NCBI GenBank assembly: GCA_029207755.1 | Contig: JARCOQ010000001.1 | Coordinates: forward strand, 92,925,637-92,989,636 | Length of the DNA stretch: 64,000 bases | Direction of reading: 5' to 3' | Source: Chamaea fasciata | Lineage: Eukaryota > Chordata > Aves > Passeriformes > Sylviidae | In this document: positions 22,504 to 36,233 of the stretch, piece after piece | Position numbering within the stretch: the stretch's first letter is position 1 | How the letters are laid out: each line of letters starts with the position of its first letter | The notes under the pieces: model-generated | Database searches by the model: none | Seen by the model: the letters and a program-made list of their open reading frames with translations, nothing else | Told to the model about the DNA's origin: nothing | Position numbers and translations under genes: made by a program

Positions 22504-23710
22504 CTCACCTAATCTCCTTCTGTGACTTGATCTCTTTCTATGGCTCAGAGGGTGAGAAAAAGACTATGGATGTCTACCTAGAATTCAGTAATTTTGACAA
22601 ATTGACATTGTCTTCCACAATGTTGTCCCAGAGAAACTGGCTTCCTATGGTGTGGATGGGTCTACTCTTTACTGTGTGGAAAAAATGGCTGTATGGCCAG
22701 GCCTAGAGAGCAGTGGGGAATGGAGTTAAATCCAACTGATGCCTGGTCACAAGTGCTGTTTCCCCAGGCTCAGTATTGGAGCCAGTCCTATTTAATATCT
22801 TCATTGATGACTTGGATGAGGGGATCAAGGGCACCCTCAGTTCACAGACAACACCAAATTGGGCAGTGTTGATCTGATGGAGGAGAGAATGTGGACAAAC
22901 TGAATCAATGGACTGAGACCAGTTGTACGAGGGTGAACAAGGCCAAGTACCACATTCTGCACTGGGGTTGTGACAACCTCAAGAGGTATTACAGGCTAGG
23001 GGCAGAGTGGCTGGAAAGTTTCTCAGTGGAAAACTGAGAATGTTGGTTGGAAGCAGCTGAACATGAGCCAGTGTGTGCCCAGGTGGCCAAGAAGGTCAAT
23101 GGCATCCTGGCCTGTATCAGCAATAGTGTGGCCAGGAGGACCAGGGCGGTGATTGTCCCCTGTACTCTGCAATGGTGAGGCCGTGCCTCAAGTCCTGTGT
23201 CCAGTTTTGGGACCCTCACTATAAAAAAGACATTGAGGGACTGGAGTGTGTCCAGAAAAGGGCAGTGGAGCTGGGGAAGGGTCTGGACAACAAGACTGAT
23301 GAGGAATGGCTGAGGGAGCTGGGATTGTTTAGCTGGAGGAGACTCAAGGGGAGACCTCACTGCTCTCTACAATTACCTGAAAGGAGGTTGTAGCCAGGGG
23401 GGGTTGGTCTCTTCTTCTAAATGGCAATAAATAGGACAAGAGGAAGTGGCCACAAATTGTGCCAGGAAAGGTTAAAATTTTAGGAAAAATTTCTTCACCA
23501 GTAGGGTTTTCAAGTACTGGAACAGGCTGCCCAGAGGGGTGGTTAAGTCAGCATCCCTGAAGGTATTTGAAAGACCCATTGGTGTGGTAATTGGGGACAT
23601 GGTTTAGTGGTGGACTTGGAAGTGCTGGGATAATGGTTGGACTCACCGATTTCAAATGTCCTTTCCATCCTTAATTGTTCTTTTATTCTGTGATCCTATG
23701 TGTCTATGTC
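22504..23710 (+). mobile_element. CR1 LINE, 3' part including the 3' end
   Basis: This resumes the ORF2 phrase cut at 21908 (CCTAATCTCCTTCTGTGAC) and continues to the CR1 terminus. Clear family blocks are the reverse-transcriptase core at 22770-22865, GTGTGCCCAGGTGGCCAAGA near 23073, a GGGACCCTCACTATAAAAAA block near 23209, CTGGAACAGGCTGCCCAGAG near 23517, and the end CTGTGATCCTATGTGTCTATG near 23690, which resembles the family's short terminal TTCTATGATTCTATGA repeats. There are many indels and stop codons. A polyA tail is absent, as is normal for CR1. Confidence 0.9.
22700..23600 (+). pseudogene. Broken CR1 ORF2 reverse-transcriptase remnant
   Basis: In the intact family this region encodes the palm of the LINE reverse transcriptase and the C-terminal domain that copies CR1 RNA at the insertion site. 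Here a readable block gives [19 protein letters not shown] (about 22767-22820). The catalytic Phe-Ala-Asp-Asp box is at 22841-22852 but reads Phe-Thr-Asp-Asn, so the second catalytic aspartate is lost. Frameshifts occur on both sides, and a surviving 73-codon frame at 23172-23393 covers the family's Val-Gln-Phe-Trp and His-Tyr-Lys-Lys-Asp segment. It is non-functional. Confidence 0.85.
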
Positions 23711-26700
23711 AAAAGTCTATCTGGCCACATTTCCTCTAACAGCAACTTTCACAGGAAAATTACAAACCCATGAATTTTTGCTTTCTGTTTTAATTGTCTA
23801 CAATACATTTCTGGGAGCTAAAGTGAGTTTTGTAATTGGCACACGTAGCTTATACTGAAAGACCAAAGTAATGGCAAGTCCAATTTAGCCAAGGCCACTT
23901 AGCACAAAATTACATTCTGCTAATCCTCCTGAAACAACTACGTCCAAAATGTCAAGGGACCTGACTGTGCTTTCAAACCCTTGTGAACAGTACACAATTT
24001 ATTTTAAAAAGTTATTTGACTGTAGCTACTCCTATTTTCTCTATTTGTTTTTAGTCTAAGAAAGACATAAGATACAGCCAATGCTGAGTGTTTGCTTCCT
24101 TTAAATGTGGGATTGCTAGAGACTGAAGTTAAGGCCCTTGTATTTCTTTCATCCCACCTTTGTGAACTGATGTTTAATTATACTTTTGACAGTTTATTTT
24201 GTTATTATGTTCCTGTGTTTTATGTCATGTATTTACTGTCTCATGCTTTTCAGGTCTAAAGTATCAGTAGACAAAAACAACTGTACCTACCTAAGCCTAT
24301 CTTTGATTTTCTGCAAGTAAACATCTTCATGGGTGACAGCAGGGCAGTACAGACAAGCTGTGTTCTCAATGAAGTGTGCACAGAGCATGATATCACCTGG
24401 GCTGTAACTTGTGAGGAGATAGATTCATGCACTGATAGATTCATCTTCTCCAGCAAAGTTACTAACTGAACCTTCCTGAGCGAGAGTTGAACACAATGGC
24501 TCTAAAATATACTGCAAATAATTCAGGTGTCCACTGATGAAAGGGAAGTGCAGCTGAACTCCATGAACACTCATCATATCAGACTCACAATGTGTAGGTG
24601 TGCAGGCACATTAGTGTCCCTGCCTATGCCTGTTTACCTAGGAAAGCTGCTGTCATTCAGGAAGGATGCTTAAATTAAACTTCTCAAATTTTAGCACCAT
24701 TTTTTATCTGTTGCTCTTGTAGATATAAAAGCTAATACACAAGAGGAAATCCTGACCCCTGGAAGCTCTTTTCCCACACCATATCTAGCTTGAAGGACAA
24801 TTAAAACAGCCTGATTGATGATCCTAGATTTGTAATAATCTTGTACTGCTTAGCCAAGAGATTAAATCCTATCAGGTATCCTCTGGACATGCAGGAAGCA
24901 TATATTCTGCAGTTTGGAGGGTTTGCTGCTGTTTGCCTTTAGCTGTAAGCATTTGGCATGATCTAACAGTTCAACATTTTCTCCTAACATCAGATTTCAC
25001 AAAGAACTTTGCAAACACTTTCCTGAGACCAGGACCGGAAATTCAGGCACAGCAGGATTTCCTCCACTGCAGGATAGGACTTTTCCATGGGACATTCTCC
25101 TGCAAGGCCTGGACTGAAGCATGCATTGGTCTACAAAAGGGGAGTTCCACTCCTGTACTTTAATGATTTTCTTCTCTAGAGGGTTAGTGCCCTGCCAAAT
25201 GACTTAGAGTGTTCTTTCTCACTTTGAAGCTGTAAGGTGCTGGAAAAGAAACAGGTTTAAGAAGACTGGGGTCACAAATGTACGCAGCAATCAGGCGAGG
25301 ATGATTGTCATCCAGGAGAAAGAAAGAATGGATGAAGAAAAAGGAAGAGAAAAGGAAAAAGGGAACCAGAAGGATAGGCTTAGACACTGCAAAACCAAAA
25401 CTCGGCTTCCTTGTGCTTGCATAAATGCATTAGGTAGAAAAATGTCCTCTTAACCCAAGCTCCTGAAGAAAGATTGTTCTCTGTCAGTCCTAAATGTTGA
25501 GGACCTAATAGCAGGCAAGCTTCTGTCTTACTCCACTCTCATGTATCCTTTTGGTCTAATCTTATTTTGATTTGCCTTGTTTTTGCCCTAGTTTTTCTCT
25601 GAAAGATGATATCTAAAGGTATGTCAAAAAATAGTTGTGGTTTCACATTTTTGCATCATCCAGATATGAGTAGCTGTTCCACAAAGATTTAGGTAGAAAT
25701 CTTTTGTCTCTTCCTTCCCCTGAAGTAGCACGAGACTTGCAGCAGATGCCAAACAGGCTATCCCACAAACAAAAGGTGTGAAATGGTTTCACTGGTGTAA
25801 CCTTGCACTGTAATCAAAGAATGAGTAGGGGATAGAATCAAATAATGCGATACTGATGAAATCACTGTAGACACATAGGGTAAATAAACCAAACCATTGT
25901 CTTTATTTCTACTGTAGCTGAACTATTGCCCTGTTTATAAATACCTCTACATCTGAAGAAAATATGAGTAGCTACACGAACTTTGCATTTCAAAGCTACT
26001 TCTTACTTTAAAGGTTGCATTTGCTGGAGTGTCATAAATACAAAGCTAGCTGTGTTTTGAGCTGGAACAAGTACTAGCCTATGAATACCAAGTGGTCTCA
26101 AGATGCCTGGTGACTTATGTAGCTGATTGCTAGGGGAAGACAGGGTATTTTCCATTTAAAGTGAGGGAATGAATGAAATGGAGAGCTAGCAATGCACAGA
26201 ACAGCCAGTTCAGTAATCGAAGGAGGAAAGGGACCTTGACATACTCAGTAAACTTCAACCTGGAAAGCTTTCAAAACACCACTGTCTGTTACTTTAGAAG
26301 CTGCAGGGCATTTTTGATGATAATAAAGGTTGGATGTAGACTGCAACAGAGATATTGCCACATTGCTAAAATATCCAACACTAACATAGCCACCTCTTAC
26401 TGAATCTTGACATTATTGTCGAATTTTTCATGGAACTTGCAATTGGGTCACAATGATGAAAACAGCTCTACGTATGAAGGCTCGCTATGACTGGCACAAA
26501 ATCAAATATTTAGTTATCTGTCGTCCATTATATACTGAAACATATTATATTTATGATGTCATGAAATATGCAGGCTTAATGCTGAGACACTTATACCTTA
26601 GTCTTAGAATTCTGCGAGCTCCTGAAAATGTACTTTGAATACACAAGATATATATTTCATATAAAAAGATGTGCACTGAAATATTAATAATATTTCCCTG

Positions 26701-29144
26701 AACTTTCTGCATTGTATTCTGTAGAATATGCCATACTTAAATGCACTCATGACATCTGACTTCCACTAAAATATGCTGTATCACTCATCTTACTTATGTC
26801 ATCCATAGTCTGTCATTCTTATTTGAGCCCAAGTCCATCTCAGCTTTTCTGCACTTTCCCCAGTTGCCTCAAATCATGTGCTGATCTATAAGAAAAGCCC
26901 TGAGAAACAAGGTTCATCTTATGCCTGTCTATGAAATGTACTTTTACTACCATGCACAAACAAATCTTACCAACAGTGCTTTTTCTTTTAACAATAATGC
27001 TTGCTGTTCAGCTTTTCTGACAAGCAATGAAGATTTTCCTTTTCTCTTCCATTCAATTCACTAAAAAACCTGATTGTGCTAGTTAACAATGAAAGCATAT
27101 CAAATCAAGACAAAATGTTTAAATAGCTCTTAGCCACCACATTGTAGCTAACTGAAAAGAATACTCTTTTTAATTTATGCAAAAAAAATGCTTAGCTATC
27201 TCACTGAATAAAGAGAAGTGAGTCTTTTGTAGATAAAAACACGCATAATATGAAGTCCTTGTTTAAGTGAGAAAAGAGATAGCTCTTCAGCATATCTTCA
27301 GCAAATCTTTTTAAATTTAATTAATTTTTATAGGAGAAAAATAAAAAGGATGCAGGAATCGTAGAATTCTGTCACATACCTGAACATACACATTCCATTT
27401 GAATTCTATCTTTGGTAAAGAATTAGGTCTCCATGAATTGATGCCATGAGAGATTTTCAATAAGTGTTTATTTTTTCAGGGAAGTGTGTTTTGGGGGGAT
27501 TTTTTTTTCTTTTCTGCAATTGCCATCATTACATTGCTAGTGCAGAAGTTGTCATCAAATCACTTTGAAAAATGTGTTTACCCTTTCCAAAACAATTTGG
27601 GAAACTTTCAACATTAGTAAAATGTGAAATGCACTAACTTCAGTCATTTCTCATTATGTTAGTTGAGTCATGGACAATTAGAGTTTTGTCCTAGTCTTTT
27701 CTGATTAGCCCACAAGATGTTTGACCAAGATGTTCAGATGTGGTTATTGACCCTAGCTACCCACCAGGAGGCAATTTAGAAGGATCTAATTTGGACACAA
27801 TCTAGCCACCAGTCCTCTTCATAACTTAGTTTAGCTGTCAAATTACCCTAGTTATTTTAAAAACTGCTGACCTTCCGGGAGTTTTATTTCTTTAGTTTAA
27901 TTTGCTTGGCTCTGGTTTATAATGAAAGTTCAGTCTTTGTCTTCAGTGTATTAAAACCTATGAAACTCTCTTATAGGTGAAGGAAATGTTTTCATAAGTG
28001 TGCAGCAGTAACAAATAATTACCTCTGATTTGTTTTTATTTACAGTAAATTTTAATTCTTAAAGTATTACCAACAGACTTCGATGGAAAACAGAAGTACT
28101 GTGAAAAGTTGTCAAGTAACTTGCAATGTCTCAGCACAAAAGGAAAGTGGAAAAGAGATTTGGAATGATAATTGACTGCTTAGTGTTACAATAACACCTT
28201 GTATAAGCTTCAATTCATGGTAAAGGAAGCCAGCTATATTGCATTGTATTCCTTGTATATTGAACCAATTTGACAAAGACATTTCATAATCAGGTACACA
28301 GTGGATTCCAGAATATAATACACCAAATATGTGGTGGCTTTATAAATATTTCAGTATATCCTGCTGGTTTTTTATGTGAAGTGCATATTTTCATTAGGTA
28401 ACATACTGTTTTTATTCAGTGTACAGTGTATCAGTGTGGCCTCATGATTCTCCCACTGTAGCAGTTTGCAGATTTTGTGTATATCATACAAGTGTTTCAG
28501 TACACCATGTAAGAACTCACAAAATATTGATATTCTTAGGGAAACCATATGTATTTTCCACGGCTTTGTATAGGATTGTGATCTGTAGGCCTGCAATGGT
28601 TGCAGAGATGAGGTGTCAGGGTCAAACATGACACTGACTACATGCCCTGAAGTTAGGCCTTGCTGAAATGGAATGAGGCTTGAATGCTTTTTTCATCAGC
28701 TCTCCAAACGTAATATTTTCATGCATCTACCATGTTTGAAAAGATCAGGTGTGTTGATGACGTCCATTAAAACTCAGACTTGGTCATGTTTTGAAGAAAT
28801 TCCTCCCAAATGGAGCTTATCCGGGGCTGTAAACTAGAAGATGCCACACTTTTAATTTTATGCTTTTTAAATAGGCAAATACAAAATTATTAGATTCTAC
28901 CCACTGAAAATTCTCCACACCCATAACTGGTTTCACAGAGAGAGCCTGTGGCACTGATGGATTGAAGCAGGGGTTAATCTTTGGATTTTGAGTGCATGCA
29001 AGAAGACGATTGCATCTACTGCAAGGAAAATTGTTTTTCATTGATTCTTCCCCTGGTGAGTAACTAACATGTATCATCATTTAAAAGCAACAGATAATAA
29101 TCCTCATTCTCTTAAATTCTACTGTTACAATAATTAGTTATGAT

Positions 29145-29199
29145 AACTAAAACATTAATGTATTAATGTTTAGTTAATTAAACATTAACTAAAACATTA
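29145..29199. repeat. AT-rich inverted repeat with an extra direct copy
   Basis: AACTAAAACATTAAT at 29145-29159 is followed by its near-perfect inverse ATTAATGTTTAGTT at 29162-29175 (one bulged A), and by a direct copy AACTAAAACATTA at 29187-29199. The first pair can fold as a hairpin with a two-base loop. It could be a remnant of template-switch replication. Confidence 0.85.
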
Positions 29200-32100
29200 T
29201 GTATCTCCCTGACCAAAAGAGCGAAAAAGAGAGTTAGGTAGACATCATTATGCAATAACAGAAATGCTCTCAGGTACACAGAGCCAAACAAGTCTGAGTC
29301 CTAATGCTGTAATTCTGACTCCATCCACATGTCTCAAGCAAAGAAAGCTTGAAAGCTTGTGCAGACTACACTAAACCACCACTCTGTTACTTTCTTATTC
29401 CCAGGAATTTATTAAAAATGCACTCCTGTTTGAATTAAAATAGATATATATATATCACCAGAGTCTCAGTTATCAAACATGAGCAGTCACCGGAACTGCT
29501 GAAAGCCATTATTCCTCCCTCTGATTCAAACAGAAGAGCTCATTTTCCTATTTAGTGTAGCTTTAGGCCCTAACTTATATGAACTAACTTAAAGCTTCAA
29601 TTTAGATGTGGTGACAAGAAGGTAAGAGCTCTGACCCTTTACAGTTTTGGAAGACAGGATTAAGTCAGGTTAGTCACTAGTCAGGTGCGCTACCTTCCCT
29701 TCTGTATCAGTTTGGAATAATAGCCTCCCTGTTTTCCTTCATTAGAGAGATCCTTCTCACCCTGCAAAGCAATTCCTTCCCTTTTGTGTAAAAAGGATAG
29801 CACTTCTGCAGTCATGGCAACTTGTCAGTGTAATCTCACTTGACTTATATTTTACGTCAAAAAGTTCTTTACCATTCATTTAGGACCCGTCCTCCACTCC
29901 CTTTTTACTTAAGGGTCAAAATTCAGCCAGGTATGCTCAGGTATACAGCAACTTCTCTAGTTCTAGTTCAATGGCTCAGAGATACTACCAAAGATAAATT
30001 TGAATTTTGTTTACAAATCACTGAATTGAAAATTATTCTAACTTTTTTTTGTGCTGCTCAGTGGCTGGATCAGAGAAAACGCTCTTGTCTGAACCATTCC
30101 CAATTTCTGTGTATCTCCTCACAGATAAGATATTTTTATTGCTGTGACACTTATGCTAGAAATTTTCTGTATTACACTCAGTTGTAAATGGCCTAAAAAT
30201 TGATTTTTTTTCCAAGATTAGTTTCATTTAAGAACTCCTGAGAAATTTTAATATCCTTGGTAAAGGACAAAGTGGTGATCTGCAAACCTAAGTAATCCTC
30301 TAGGGATTTGACTACCTGCCTGTTTTCCTTGCTGGCAAATCTGTGCACTTTTCAAACTGAAGGTTACATTAACATTACACAGAGAAAGTCAATTAATTTA
30401 ACAAATTATCAGTTTGTGGAGTTTCTTGAACATGCAGTAACATATACACAAAGCAGCTCTTTGTGATCCCACAGATGTCCTGTCCTCAGTGTACAGCTTC
30501 ATTAATCATGTGCTACGCATGTTATTGTCTAAATTGCAATACCATTTGAGGCAGGGAAAATGTTGGGAAAGAAGTGTTGCTTACCCTTTGCACATTAGTA
30601 GATATTTCAAATAAACAGAGGGTTTAAAAAGACTATCAAGTCAGTGCTGTGAACATTTAATTTAATTCTTTAAACTGCTTTAAAGCCCAAAGAAAATTGT
30701 TTTATGTTATTGTATATATTTCTACAGCAAAACTGAGCATACTCAGCACTACATATCCAGTTCATCCAAGAACGGCTGAAATCTGTAGTTACACCTGAGA
30801 AAGGTAAAGGCGTGTCCCTATGTTTGGGTTACACCTCTGAGAAATCAAGGAAATGCTACTAGGGTTCACGTGGGTCTCTTGCAGTGATGCTGCACATGAT
30901 CTCTGCTCTTAGTGCAATGTAGACACAGGCACTGGACTGAATTTGCCTCCTTCCTAAACACTGAGTGAAACTCTACCAGGGTAGAAGTATTCCTTCACAC
31001 AGATTTTTACCACATCTCTGTTCTTGAGGCCACTGCTGGATGCTGGTTGTGATCTCCATTTTCTTACACTAGACAAACATATAAACAAATGGCTATATAA
31101 AAAAGTAATTTCTGATCTATACTGTGAGAGAGCTGTGGTAATTTGATATGAACTGTGTAGACCCTTTTAGCCTAATTCAAGGCTATCTCTTGCTTGAGGC
31201 TAGGACCTTCTGTGTGGCATTAATCTAGATGTCAGCACTGGAACAGCAGAGAGGCTGTGACTTAAAATGTTTCCAGTCCAACTACATCCCTAGCAGTCAT
31301 CAGTCACGTCACCTGAATAATTCAAAATGGACTGTTATCTAAAGTATCCTGTCAGAAATTCCCCATACAGTTTTCCTCAAATATAATTCACACGTTCCAT
31401 GATTCACAGATTCCATCCTCTCTTTGCCTAGCTACCTATAACAATTTAATAATGGACACAAGTTGACAAACATAGGAAGGATCACATTTTTATCTCTAAG
31501 AAGGTGGTGAGCAGTTTACTGCTTGAAGGACAGATAAAATTCAGAGAACTCAAGAGCAGAGGATAGCATGTTGAGCATTTGCTCAACTTATGTAAATTCT
31601 CCAAAAAGCATCTGCCATTACAAATGTTTGGATTACTCGTAAAATAGGGCAAAAAAAACCCCAAACTAATGAAATGAGAATATTAGCGAACAAAAATAAT
31701 AAGCAAAACTAAGAAAAGGATGCAAAGAAGGGGGTTAAAGAGAGAGAAATCACAGATGTGGGCAGAAAGGCCTCTCATTCAATGCAGCCATAAAATCAGT
31801 ATTACAGATACCCCTAGGGAAGGAATGCTACAATTAGGATCCTTGGTCTGGAAAGGCCTACTTGTTACTTCAATCAAGATGAAAAGTGAGGTCAGAAAGG
31901 AAGAAATGTTGTTTGAAATCAACATTTTTGTTGGGTTGGGAGCTGAGGGAAAGTCATTCAGCCACTTCAGGCTAAATGGTGGAAGTGACTCTGCACTGTC
32001 AGTTCAGCCCTTACTTCAGTCTGATGCCTTATCAGAAGCTGACACAAATACACCAATATTCTGTGCTGCTGATATTCCTGCTTCTGTTCTGTACAGAGTG

Positions 32101-35100
32101 CGAGCAACCACAGAGTGCATCTGGAGATCATATCCCTGTAATCTTGCTAATAATTCCTGCAATGCCTGAAAATGGAGAGGAAGAGAGTAAAATAGGCTTG
32201 CTGCAAATGGCTCTGAGCACTGCAAATTGGAGTCGTGGCACATGTTGTTGAAGAAGTGGTCACATACCCTTTTAGTCCTCCAAGGCTTTCAGAAGAACAC
32301 AAATTAAGCCCCTGGAGGATAGCCAGTAGGCATGCAGAGGTGATTTTTTTGTAGATTCTAGTAAAGCTCTTTGTTTAAAATGCGAAAACATCAGGGAATT
32401 TGAACACTCCAGCTATAGAAGAGGGGTTGGTGTATATCACAAGGGACACAAATCCATGGACATGTCTATGCCTGCTACCGTTTAACATGTTGGTGGAGGA
32501 AAAGAAACATGCCTTAAAAACATGTTGCCTGTTGGACCTTTGTAGATCGTAGCAATCCAGAAAGCTACACATTTCTTCTTTTTCAGGGACTGTTGATGGA
32601 ATTAGATCTGAAAACTTTGGTTTCACAAATTTTTGCTGAAGAAATCCACAGACAGGCTTATTTTGCTGCTTGCTAAAATTAGAACAGATATTGTATCATG
32701 AAATGAAATTTAGTTAATGTGAACTGTTTTGTTACTAGATATTCAGATCACGGTGAACTTTCATTTTAAAATGTTTAAGATATTGGATATGAAGTCTTTT
32801 TTCAAAAGTCTAAAATTTACGAGTTAAATAAGTCAGAACAAAAATGTTTCACATCAGGTCACCATAATCTGGGGGGTTGGATTTTTGACCATTGAGCAAA
32901 TTATGTGTCTTTCACACAGATGTGAAGAAGTTTCAATTTACTTTTTAAAAACTTCTTTTATGGTCCTGTATGAAATTTTGATGAAGTCTAAGGAAAGAAG
33001 ACAAAGCTGAAACTTGTTTGCAGTGGTTTTACATTCCTCCCATTTTCTCTGTTCTTTTTCCACAAAATAACACCACTTGAGAAATTATATGTAAGTGACA
33101 GTGAATATAAATACTTAATTCGGTAGAGTTCATTCTTTCCATGGATTATGTGACAAAATGTCTGAATAAAATATACATATTTAAAACAGATACAATGCTT
33201 TTCTCTCTGCTTTCTTTTTTTGAAAAAGAGTATTTCAAAAAATTTAAAAAAAGTAAAATAAGAGTGACTTTTTACACATGACACTTCACAATTTTTTTTA
33301 ATTATTATTTTTTACCTGGTTAATTGAATAAAATCCTGTAAAATTTTACGCACATTCCTTTAACATTTTAGAATTCATTTGACAATTTCTATTTGTGAGT
33401 CCCTAAATTATGTTTCAACTGTCCTTTTAGCCACATGGAATGAAGGAAATTAATTTTCACATATTTCAAGACTCAAACATGCATACAAAACACAACAAAC
33501 CAGCCTGGAACAGTAAACACCTTTTCAACACAACACCATGCCCACCTTGAAATTGCACATTTTTTCTAACAGATTCAGGAGTATGAGATAAAATATTACA
33601 GAGCTACAGCTAGCAGGGTGAGACAAACCAAACCCAAATCCCCCAAACCCCTACATCAAAACCTTTAGTGCTTTAGGTAAATGGGGATCCATTTGGTATG
33701 TTTCTGAATTAAATCCTACAGGGAAGAAAATGTTAGGCATTGCTTTTCAATTTGCCAGATGTTTCCAGGTTATTTTCCTTTTTCCACCAGAGTCAAGTTA
33801 ATCATGTTCAATAGGCCACCCTGCAAAGAAGAGTAAAAGTAACTTCCTTAGACAGCTGCTTTGCATAAAGTGTTTGCTTTCAAGGAATATTGTGCAGCCT
33901 GGAGATACTGGAAAGTAATAACAGAATAAAGGGGGGAGGGAAAATCTGCTCACACATCACCACCCTACTGAGTACTTCCACATCCCTCCAAAATGAAACT
34001 AAAGCTTTGTTTTCATGTTAGGGGTGGCTAAATCAAAATTCATCAATGGCATTAAAAAAGCCAACTTGATCCACTGTGAAATACTGTCACCTCATCTTCC
34101 TTTATGACTCTAACTAAGAGTTAGAGTAAGGATACTGTCTGAATAGACCTTGTGAATAACATAGCAATGCAATAATAATGACTAAATGATAGGACAGTTT
34201 GGAAACAGGGTTTGCAATCTATGGAGAAAAAAGTACAGTGACAGTGGCTTAGCTCAGAGTGTAGGAACAGACCCAGGTCTGCTTCCTAACTGTCTTTTAT
34301 ATTTTTAAATTATTATATTCTCTATTCTCCAACTGCTTGAAAAAATATTTCAAGGCCTTTGATTACACATTAAGACAACTCAGCTGGCAAACACATTTAT
34401 ATCTGGGAAAATCCCCACATACATCAATATAAAAAACGCAGACATAATTCTAGTGTTGAAAACTTTCTCAGTTTTTATTGCATAATTACTGTTTTTAAAG
34501 AATCTGATTTTAGAAGAGCCTTACCAAAACTATGATTTAATGACAAAATAATGGGGTTTAAATTAGGCATAGGGAGTCCCCAGTATAACTGAGAATCTTC
34601 ATGCTCACCATCATCTACTTTTCTAGTTTCTGAGAAATAGAAATCTATCTTTGGAAAGTTGACATTATTATAAGATTTTCATGACTTTATCTACTGTGTG
34701 CAGCTTTCATGATCATAAATGTCGTATTGAACTCTGACTTATAATTACCAAAGAAGGCTTATTGCATGTACAGCAATTTCCATGCACAAGCAAACACACA
34801 CATAGGTAAGTCTAGAGAGGCACATGAGGCACACATGCATAAATATACTTACATGTATATAGTTGGAGGTGGGAGGTGGTGGCATTAGTTAGTGGACATG
34901 CAACACAGTGGATCCAAATAAATCTCTGATTTTAATTGCAATCTCTTCCGTAGATAGTTTTGAATACGATCCCTGACTCAAAAGAAGGAATAGTGTTGTT
35001 ACTACAGAGAATGCTAAACAAAATTTACTGACATACATTGATTCAGTAATGCATGAAACACAAAAATTGCTACTGGTCCCAGTGGATACAGCTGGGTGGT

Positions 35101-35185
35101 AATTTTGTATTAATATTGCATTAATTATTAATTAGTTAATTAATTACTTGCCTTACCACACGTAGGAGCAGAACCCACCACCAAA

Positions 35186-35213
35186 GGGTGCAGCACCCAG
35201 GGGGCGGGGTGCA
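35186..35213. other. GC hairpin with adjacent GC-box motif
   Basis: GGGTGCAGCACCC (35186-35198) is a perfect inverted repeat around one A. GGGGGCGGGG follows at 35200-35209, then TGC, allowing a second pairing of GCACCC with GGGTGC. It sits directly after very AT-rich TTAATTA-type sequence, which makes a sharp composition step. A GC box of this form binds Sp1/KLF proteins when accessible, but use here is unknown. Confidence 0.5.
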
Positions 35214-36220
35214 GGGACAAATCTTCAAAAGAGAAATCAATTTTCAGTCCTTGCCACTAGTTTTGTGTTCATTTAAATTTTCCTGGTTTCTAGTTTTTAA
35301 TTCTAATAAAGTGACTCCTCAATGTGTGTGTGCAAGTGTGTGAGAGTACAGAAACGTTCCAGTCTTCCTTGTAGCACTAACATGGAAAAATCTGGGCACA
35401 TCCCCATGACCCAGCTGGAGTTGAAGGTGTTTTCAGTCTTAATATACTTAGGAACCTTGGAACTTTTTCCAATAGAAGTGTAGGTCAGTAGGAGTGAATA
35501 TAAACCTCCTCATTACTTTCTGCAGATCTCTTCTAGAAGAATTGCATGAATGAGCATTTGAAAATTACTGTGCTTTATCCCTTTTATCATACAGTCATCA
35601 CAATTTACTTACTCCCTGGCAGGGACTTCAAGCTGTCTGCCTCCATAAATCAGCAGTAGTCACATTAGCCTTCTCCCAGAGGGTCCAAGTTGAGGTGCAT
35701 GCAGGTTGGGAAAATTCATGGGAAACATGACAGCCCCCTTAAGGACTTCTTTATGACTTGATAAATACACAGATGTGCCAAGGTTTTTGTAGGTGAATGA
35801 TACTTGAATGTTTGCTGCTGAGAGATTATACTTTGATATAGACATCCAGTCTCAAAAAAAAAGTATATTTTCTGGATATATTAACAAATGTAGCTCTTGC
35901 TTAAGACCACTGTTGTATTTTTTTTTGCCTCTTTAATCTTAGAAGTAACATATGGACTAAAGCCCAGCATTCATCAAACCAACGTGGGAACAGACCAGAC
36001 ATTTATAAATCTAGTCCATAAGCACGTTTTCTCATGTTTTGTTTAATCTGATTGCAATTATGTTGTGTTGGGAGAAAAACAGTAGGAGCAAAACCCTAGC
36101 ACCTCAGTGGTGCTAAGATCTGAGTGGCTCTGAAAATGTGAGGTAGAAACCCTTGCATTTGGCAGAGCTACATGGACAGATTTTGCACGAAATGAGCAAC
36201 CTGAGGAGCACGTGTTGTTG

Positions 36221-36233
36221 CCCCCCCCCCCCC
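36221..36233. repeat. C homopolymer, 13 bases, within a C-rich patch
   Basis: Thirteen C are followed by ACCCCAC. On the minus strand this is a G-rich tract with a GGGG and a G13 run, so a quadruplex on that strand is possible. Open frames across it on the minus strand show a Gly run that is repeat-derived. Confidence 0.85.

Noticed and set aside
21801..23393. Several 70-123-codon frames on both strands
   Set aside because: They are pieces of the CR1 and LTR, or their antisense, not separate genes.
31720..32169. 149-codon plus-strand frame
   Set aside because: No recognisable domain and no supporting context; overlapped by other frames on both strands.
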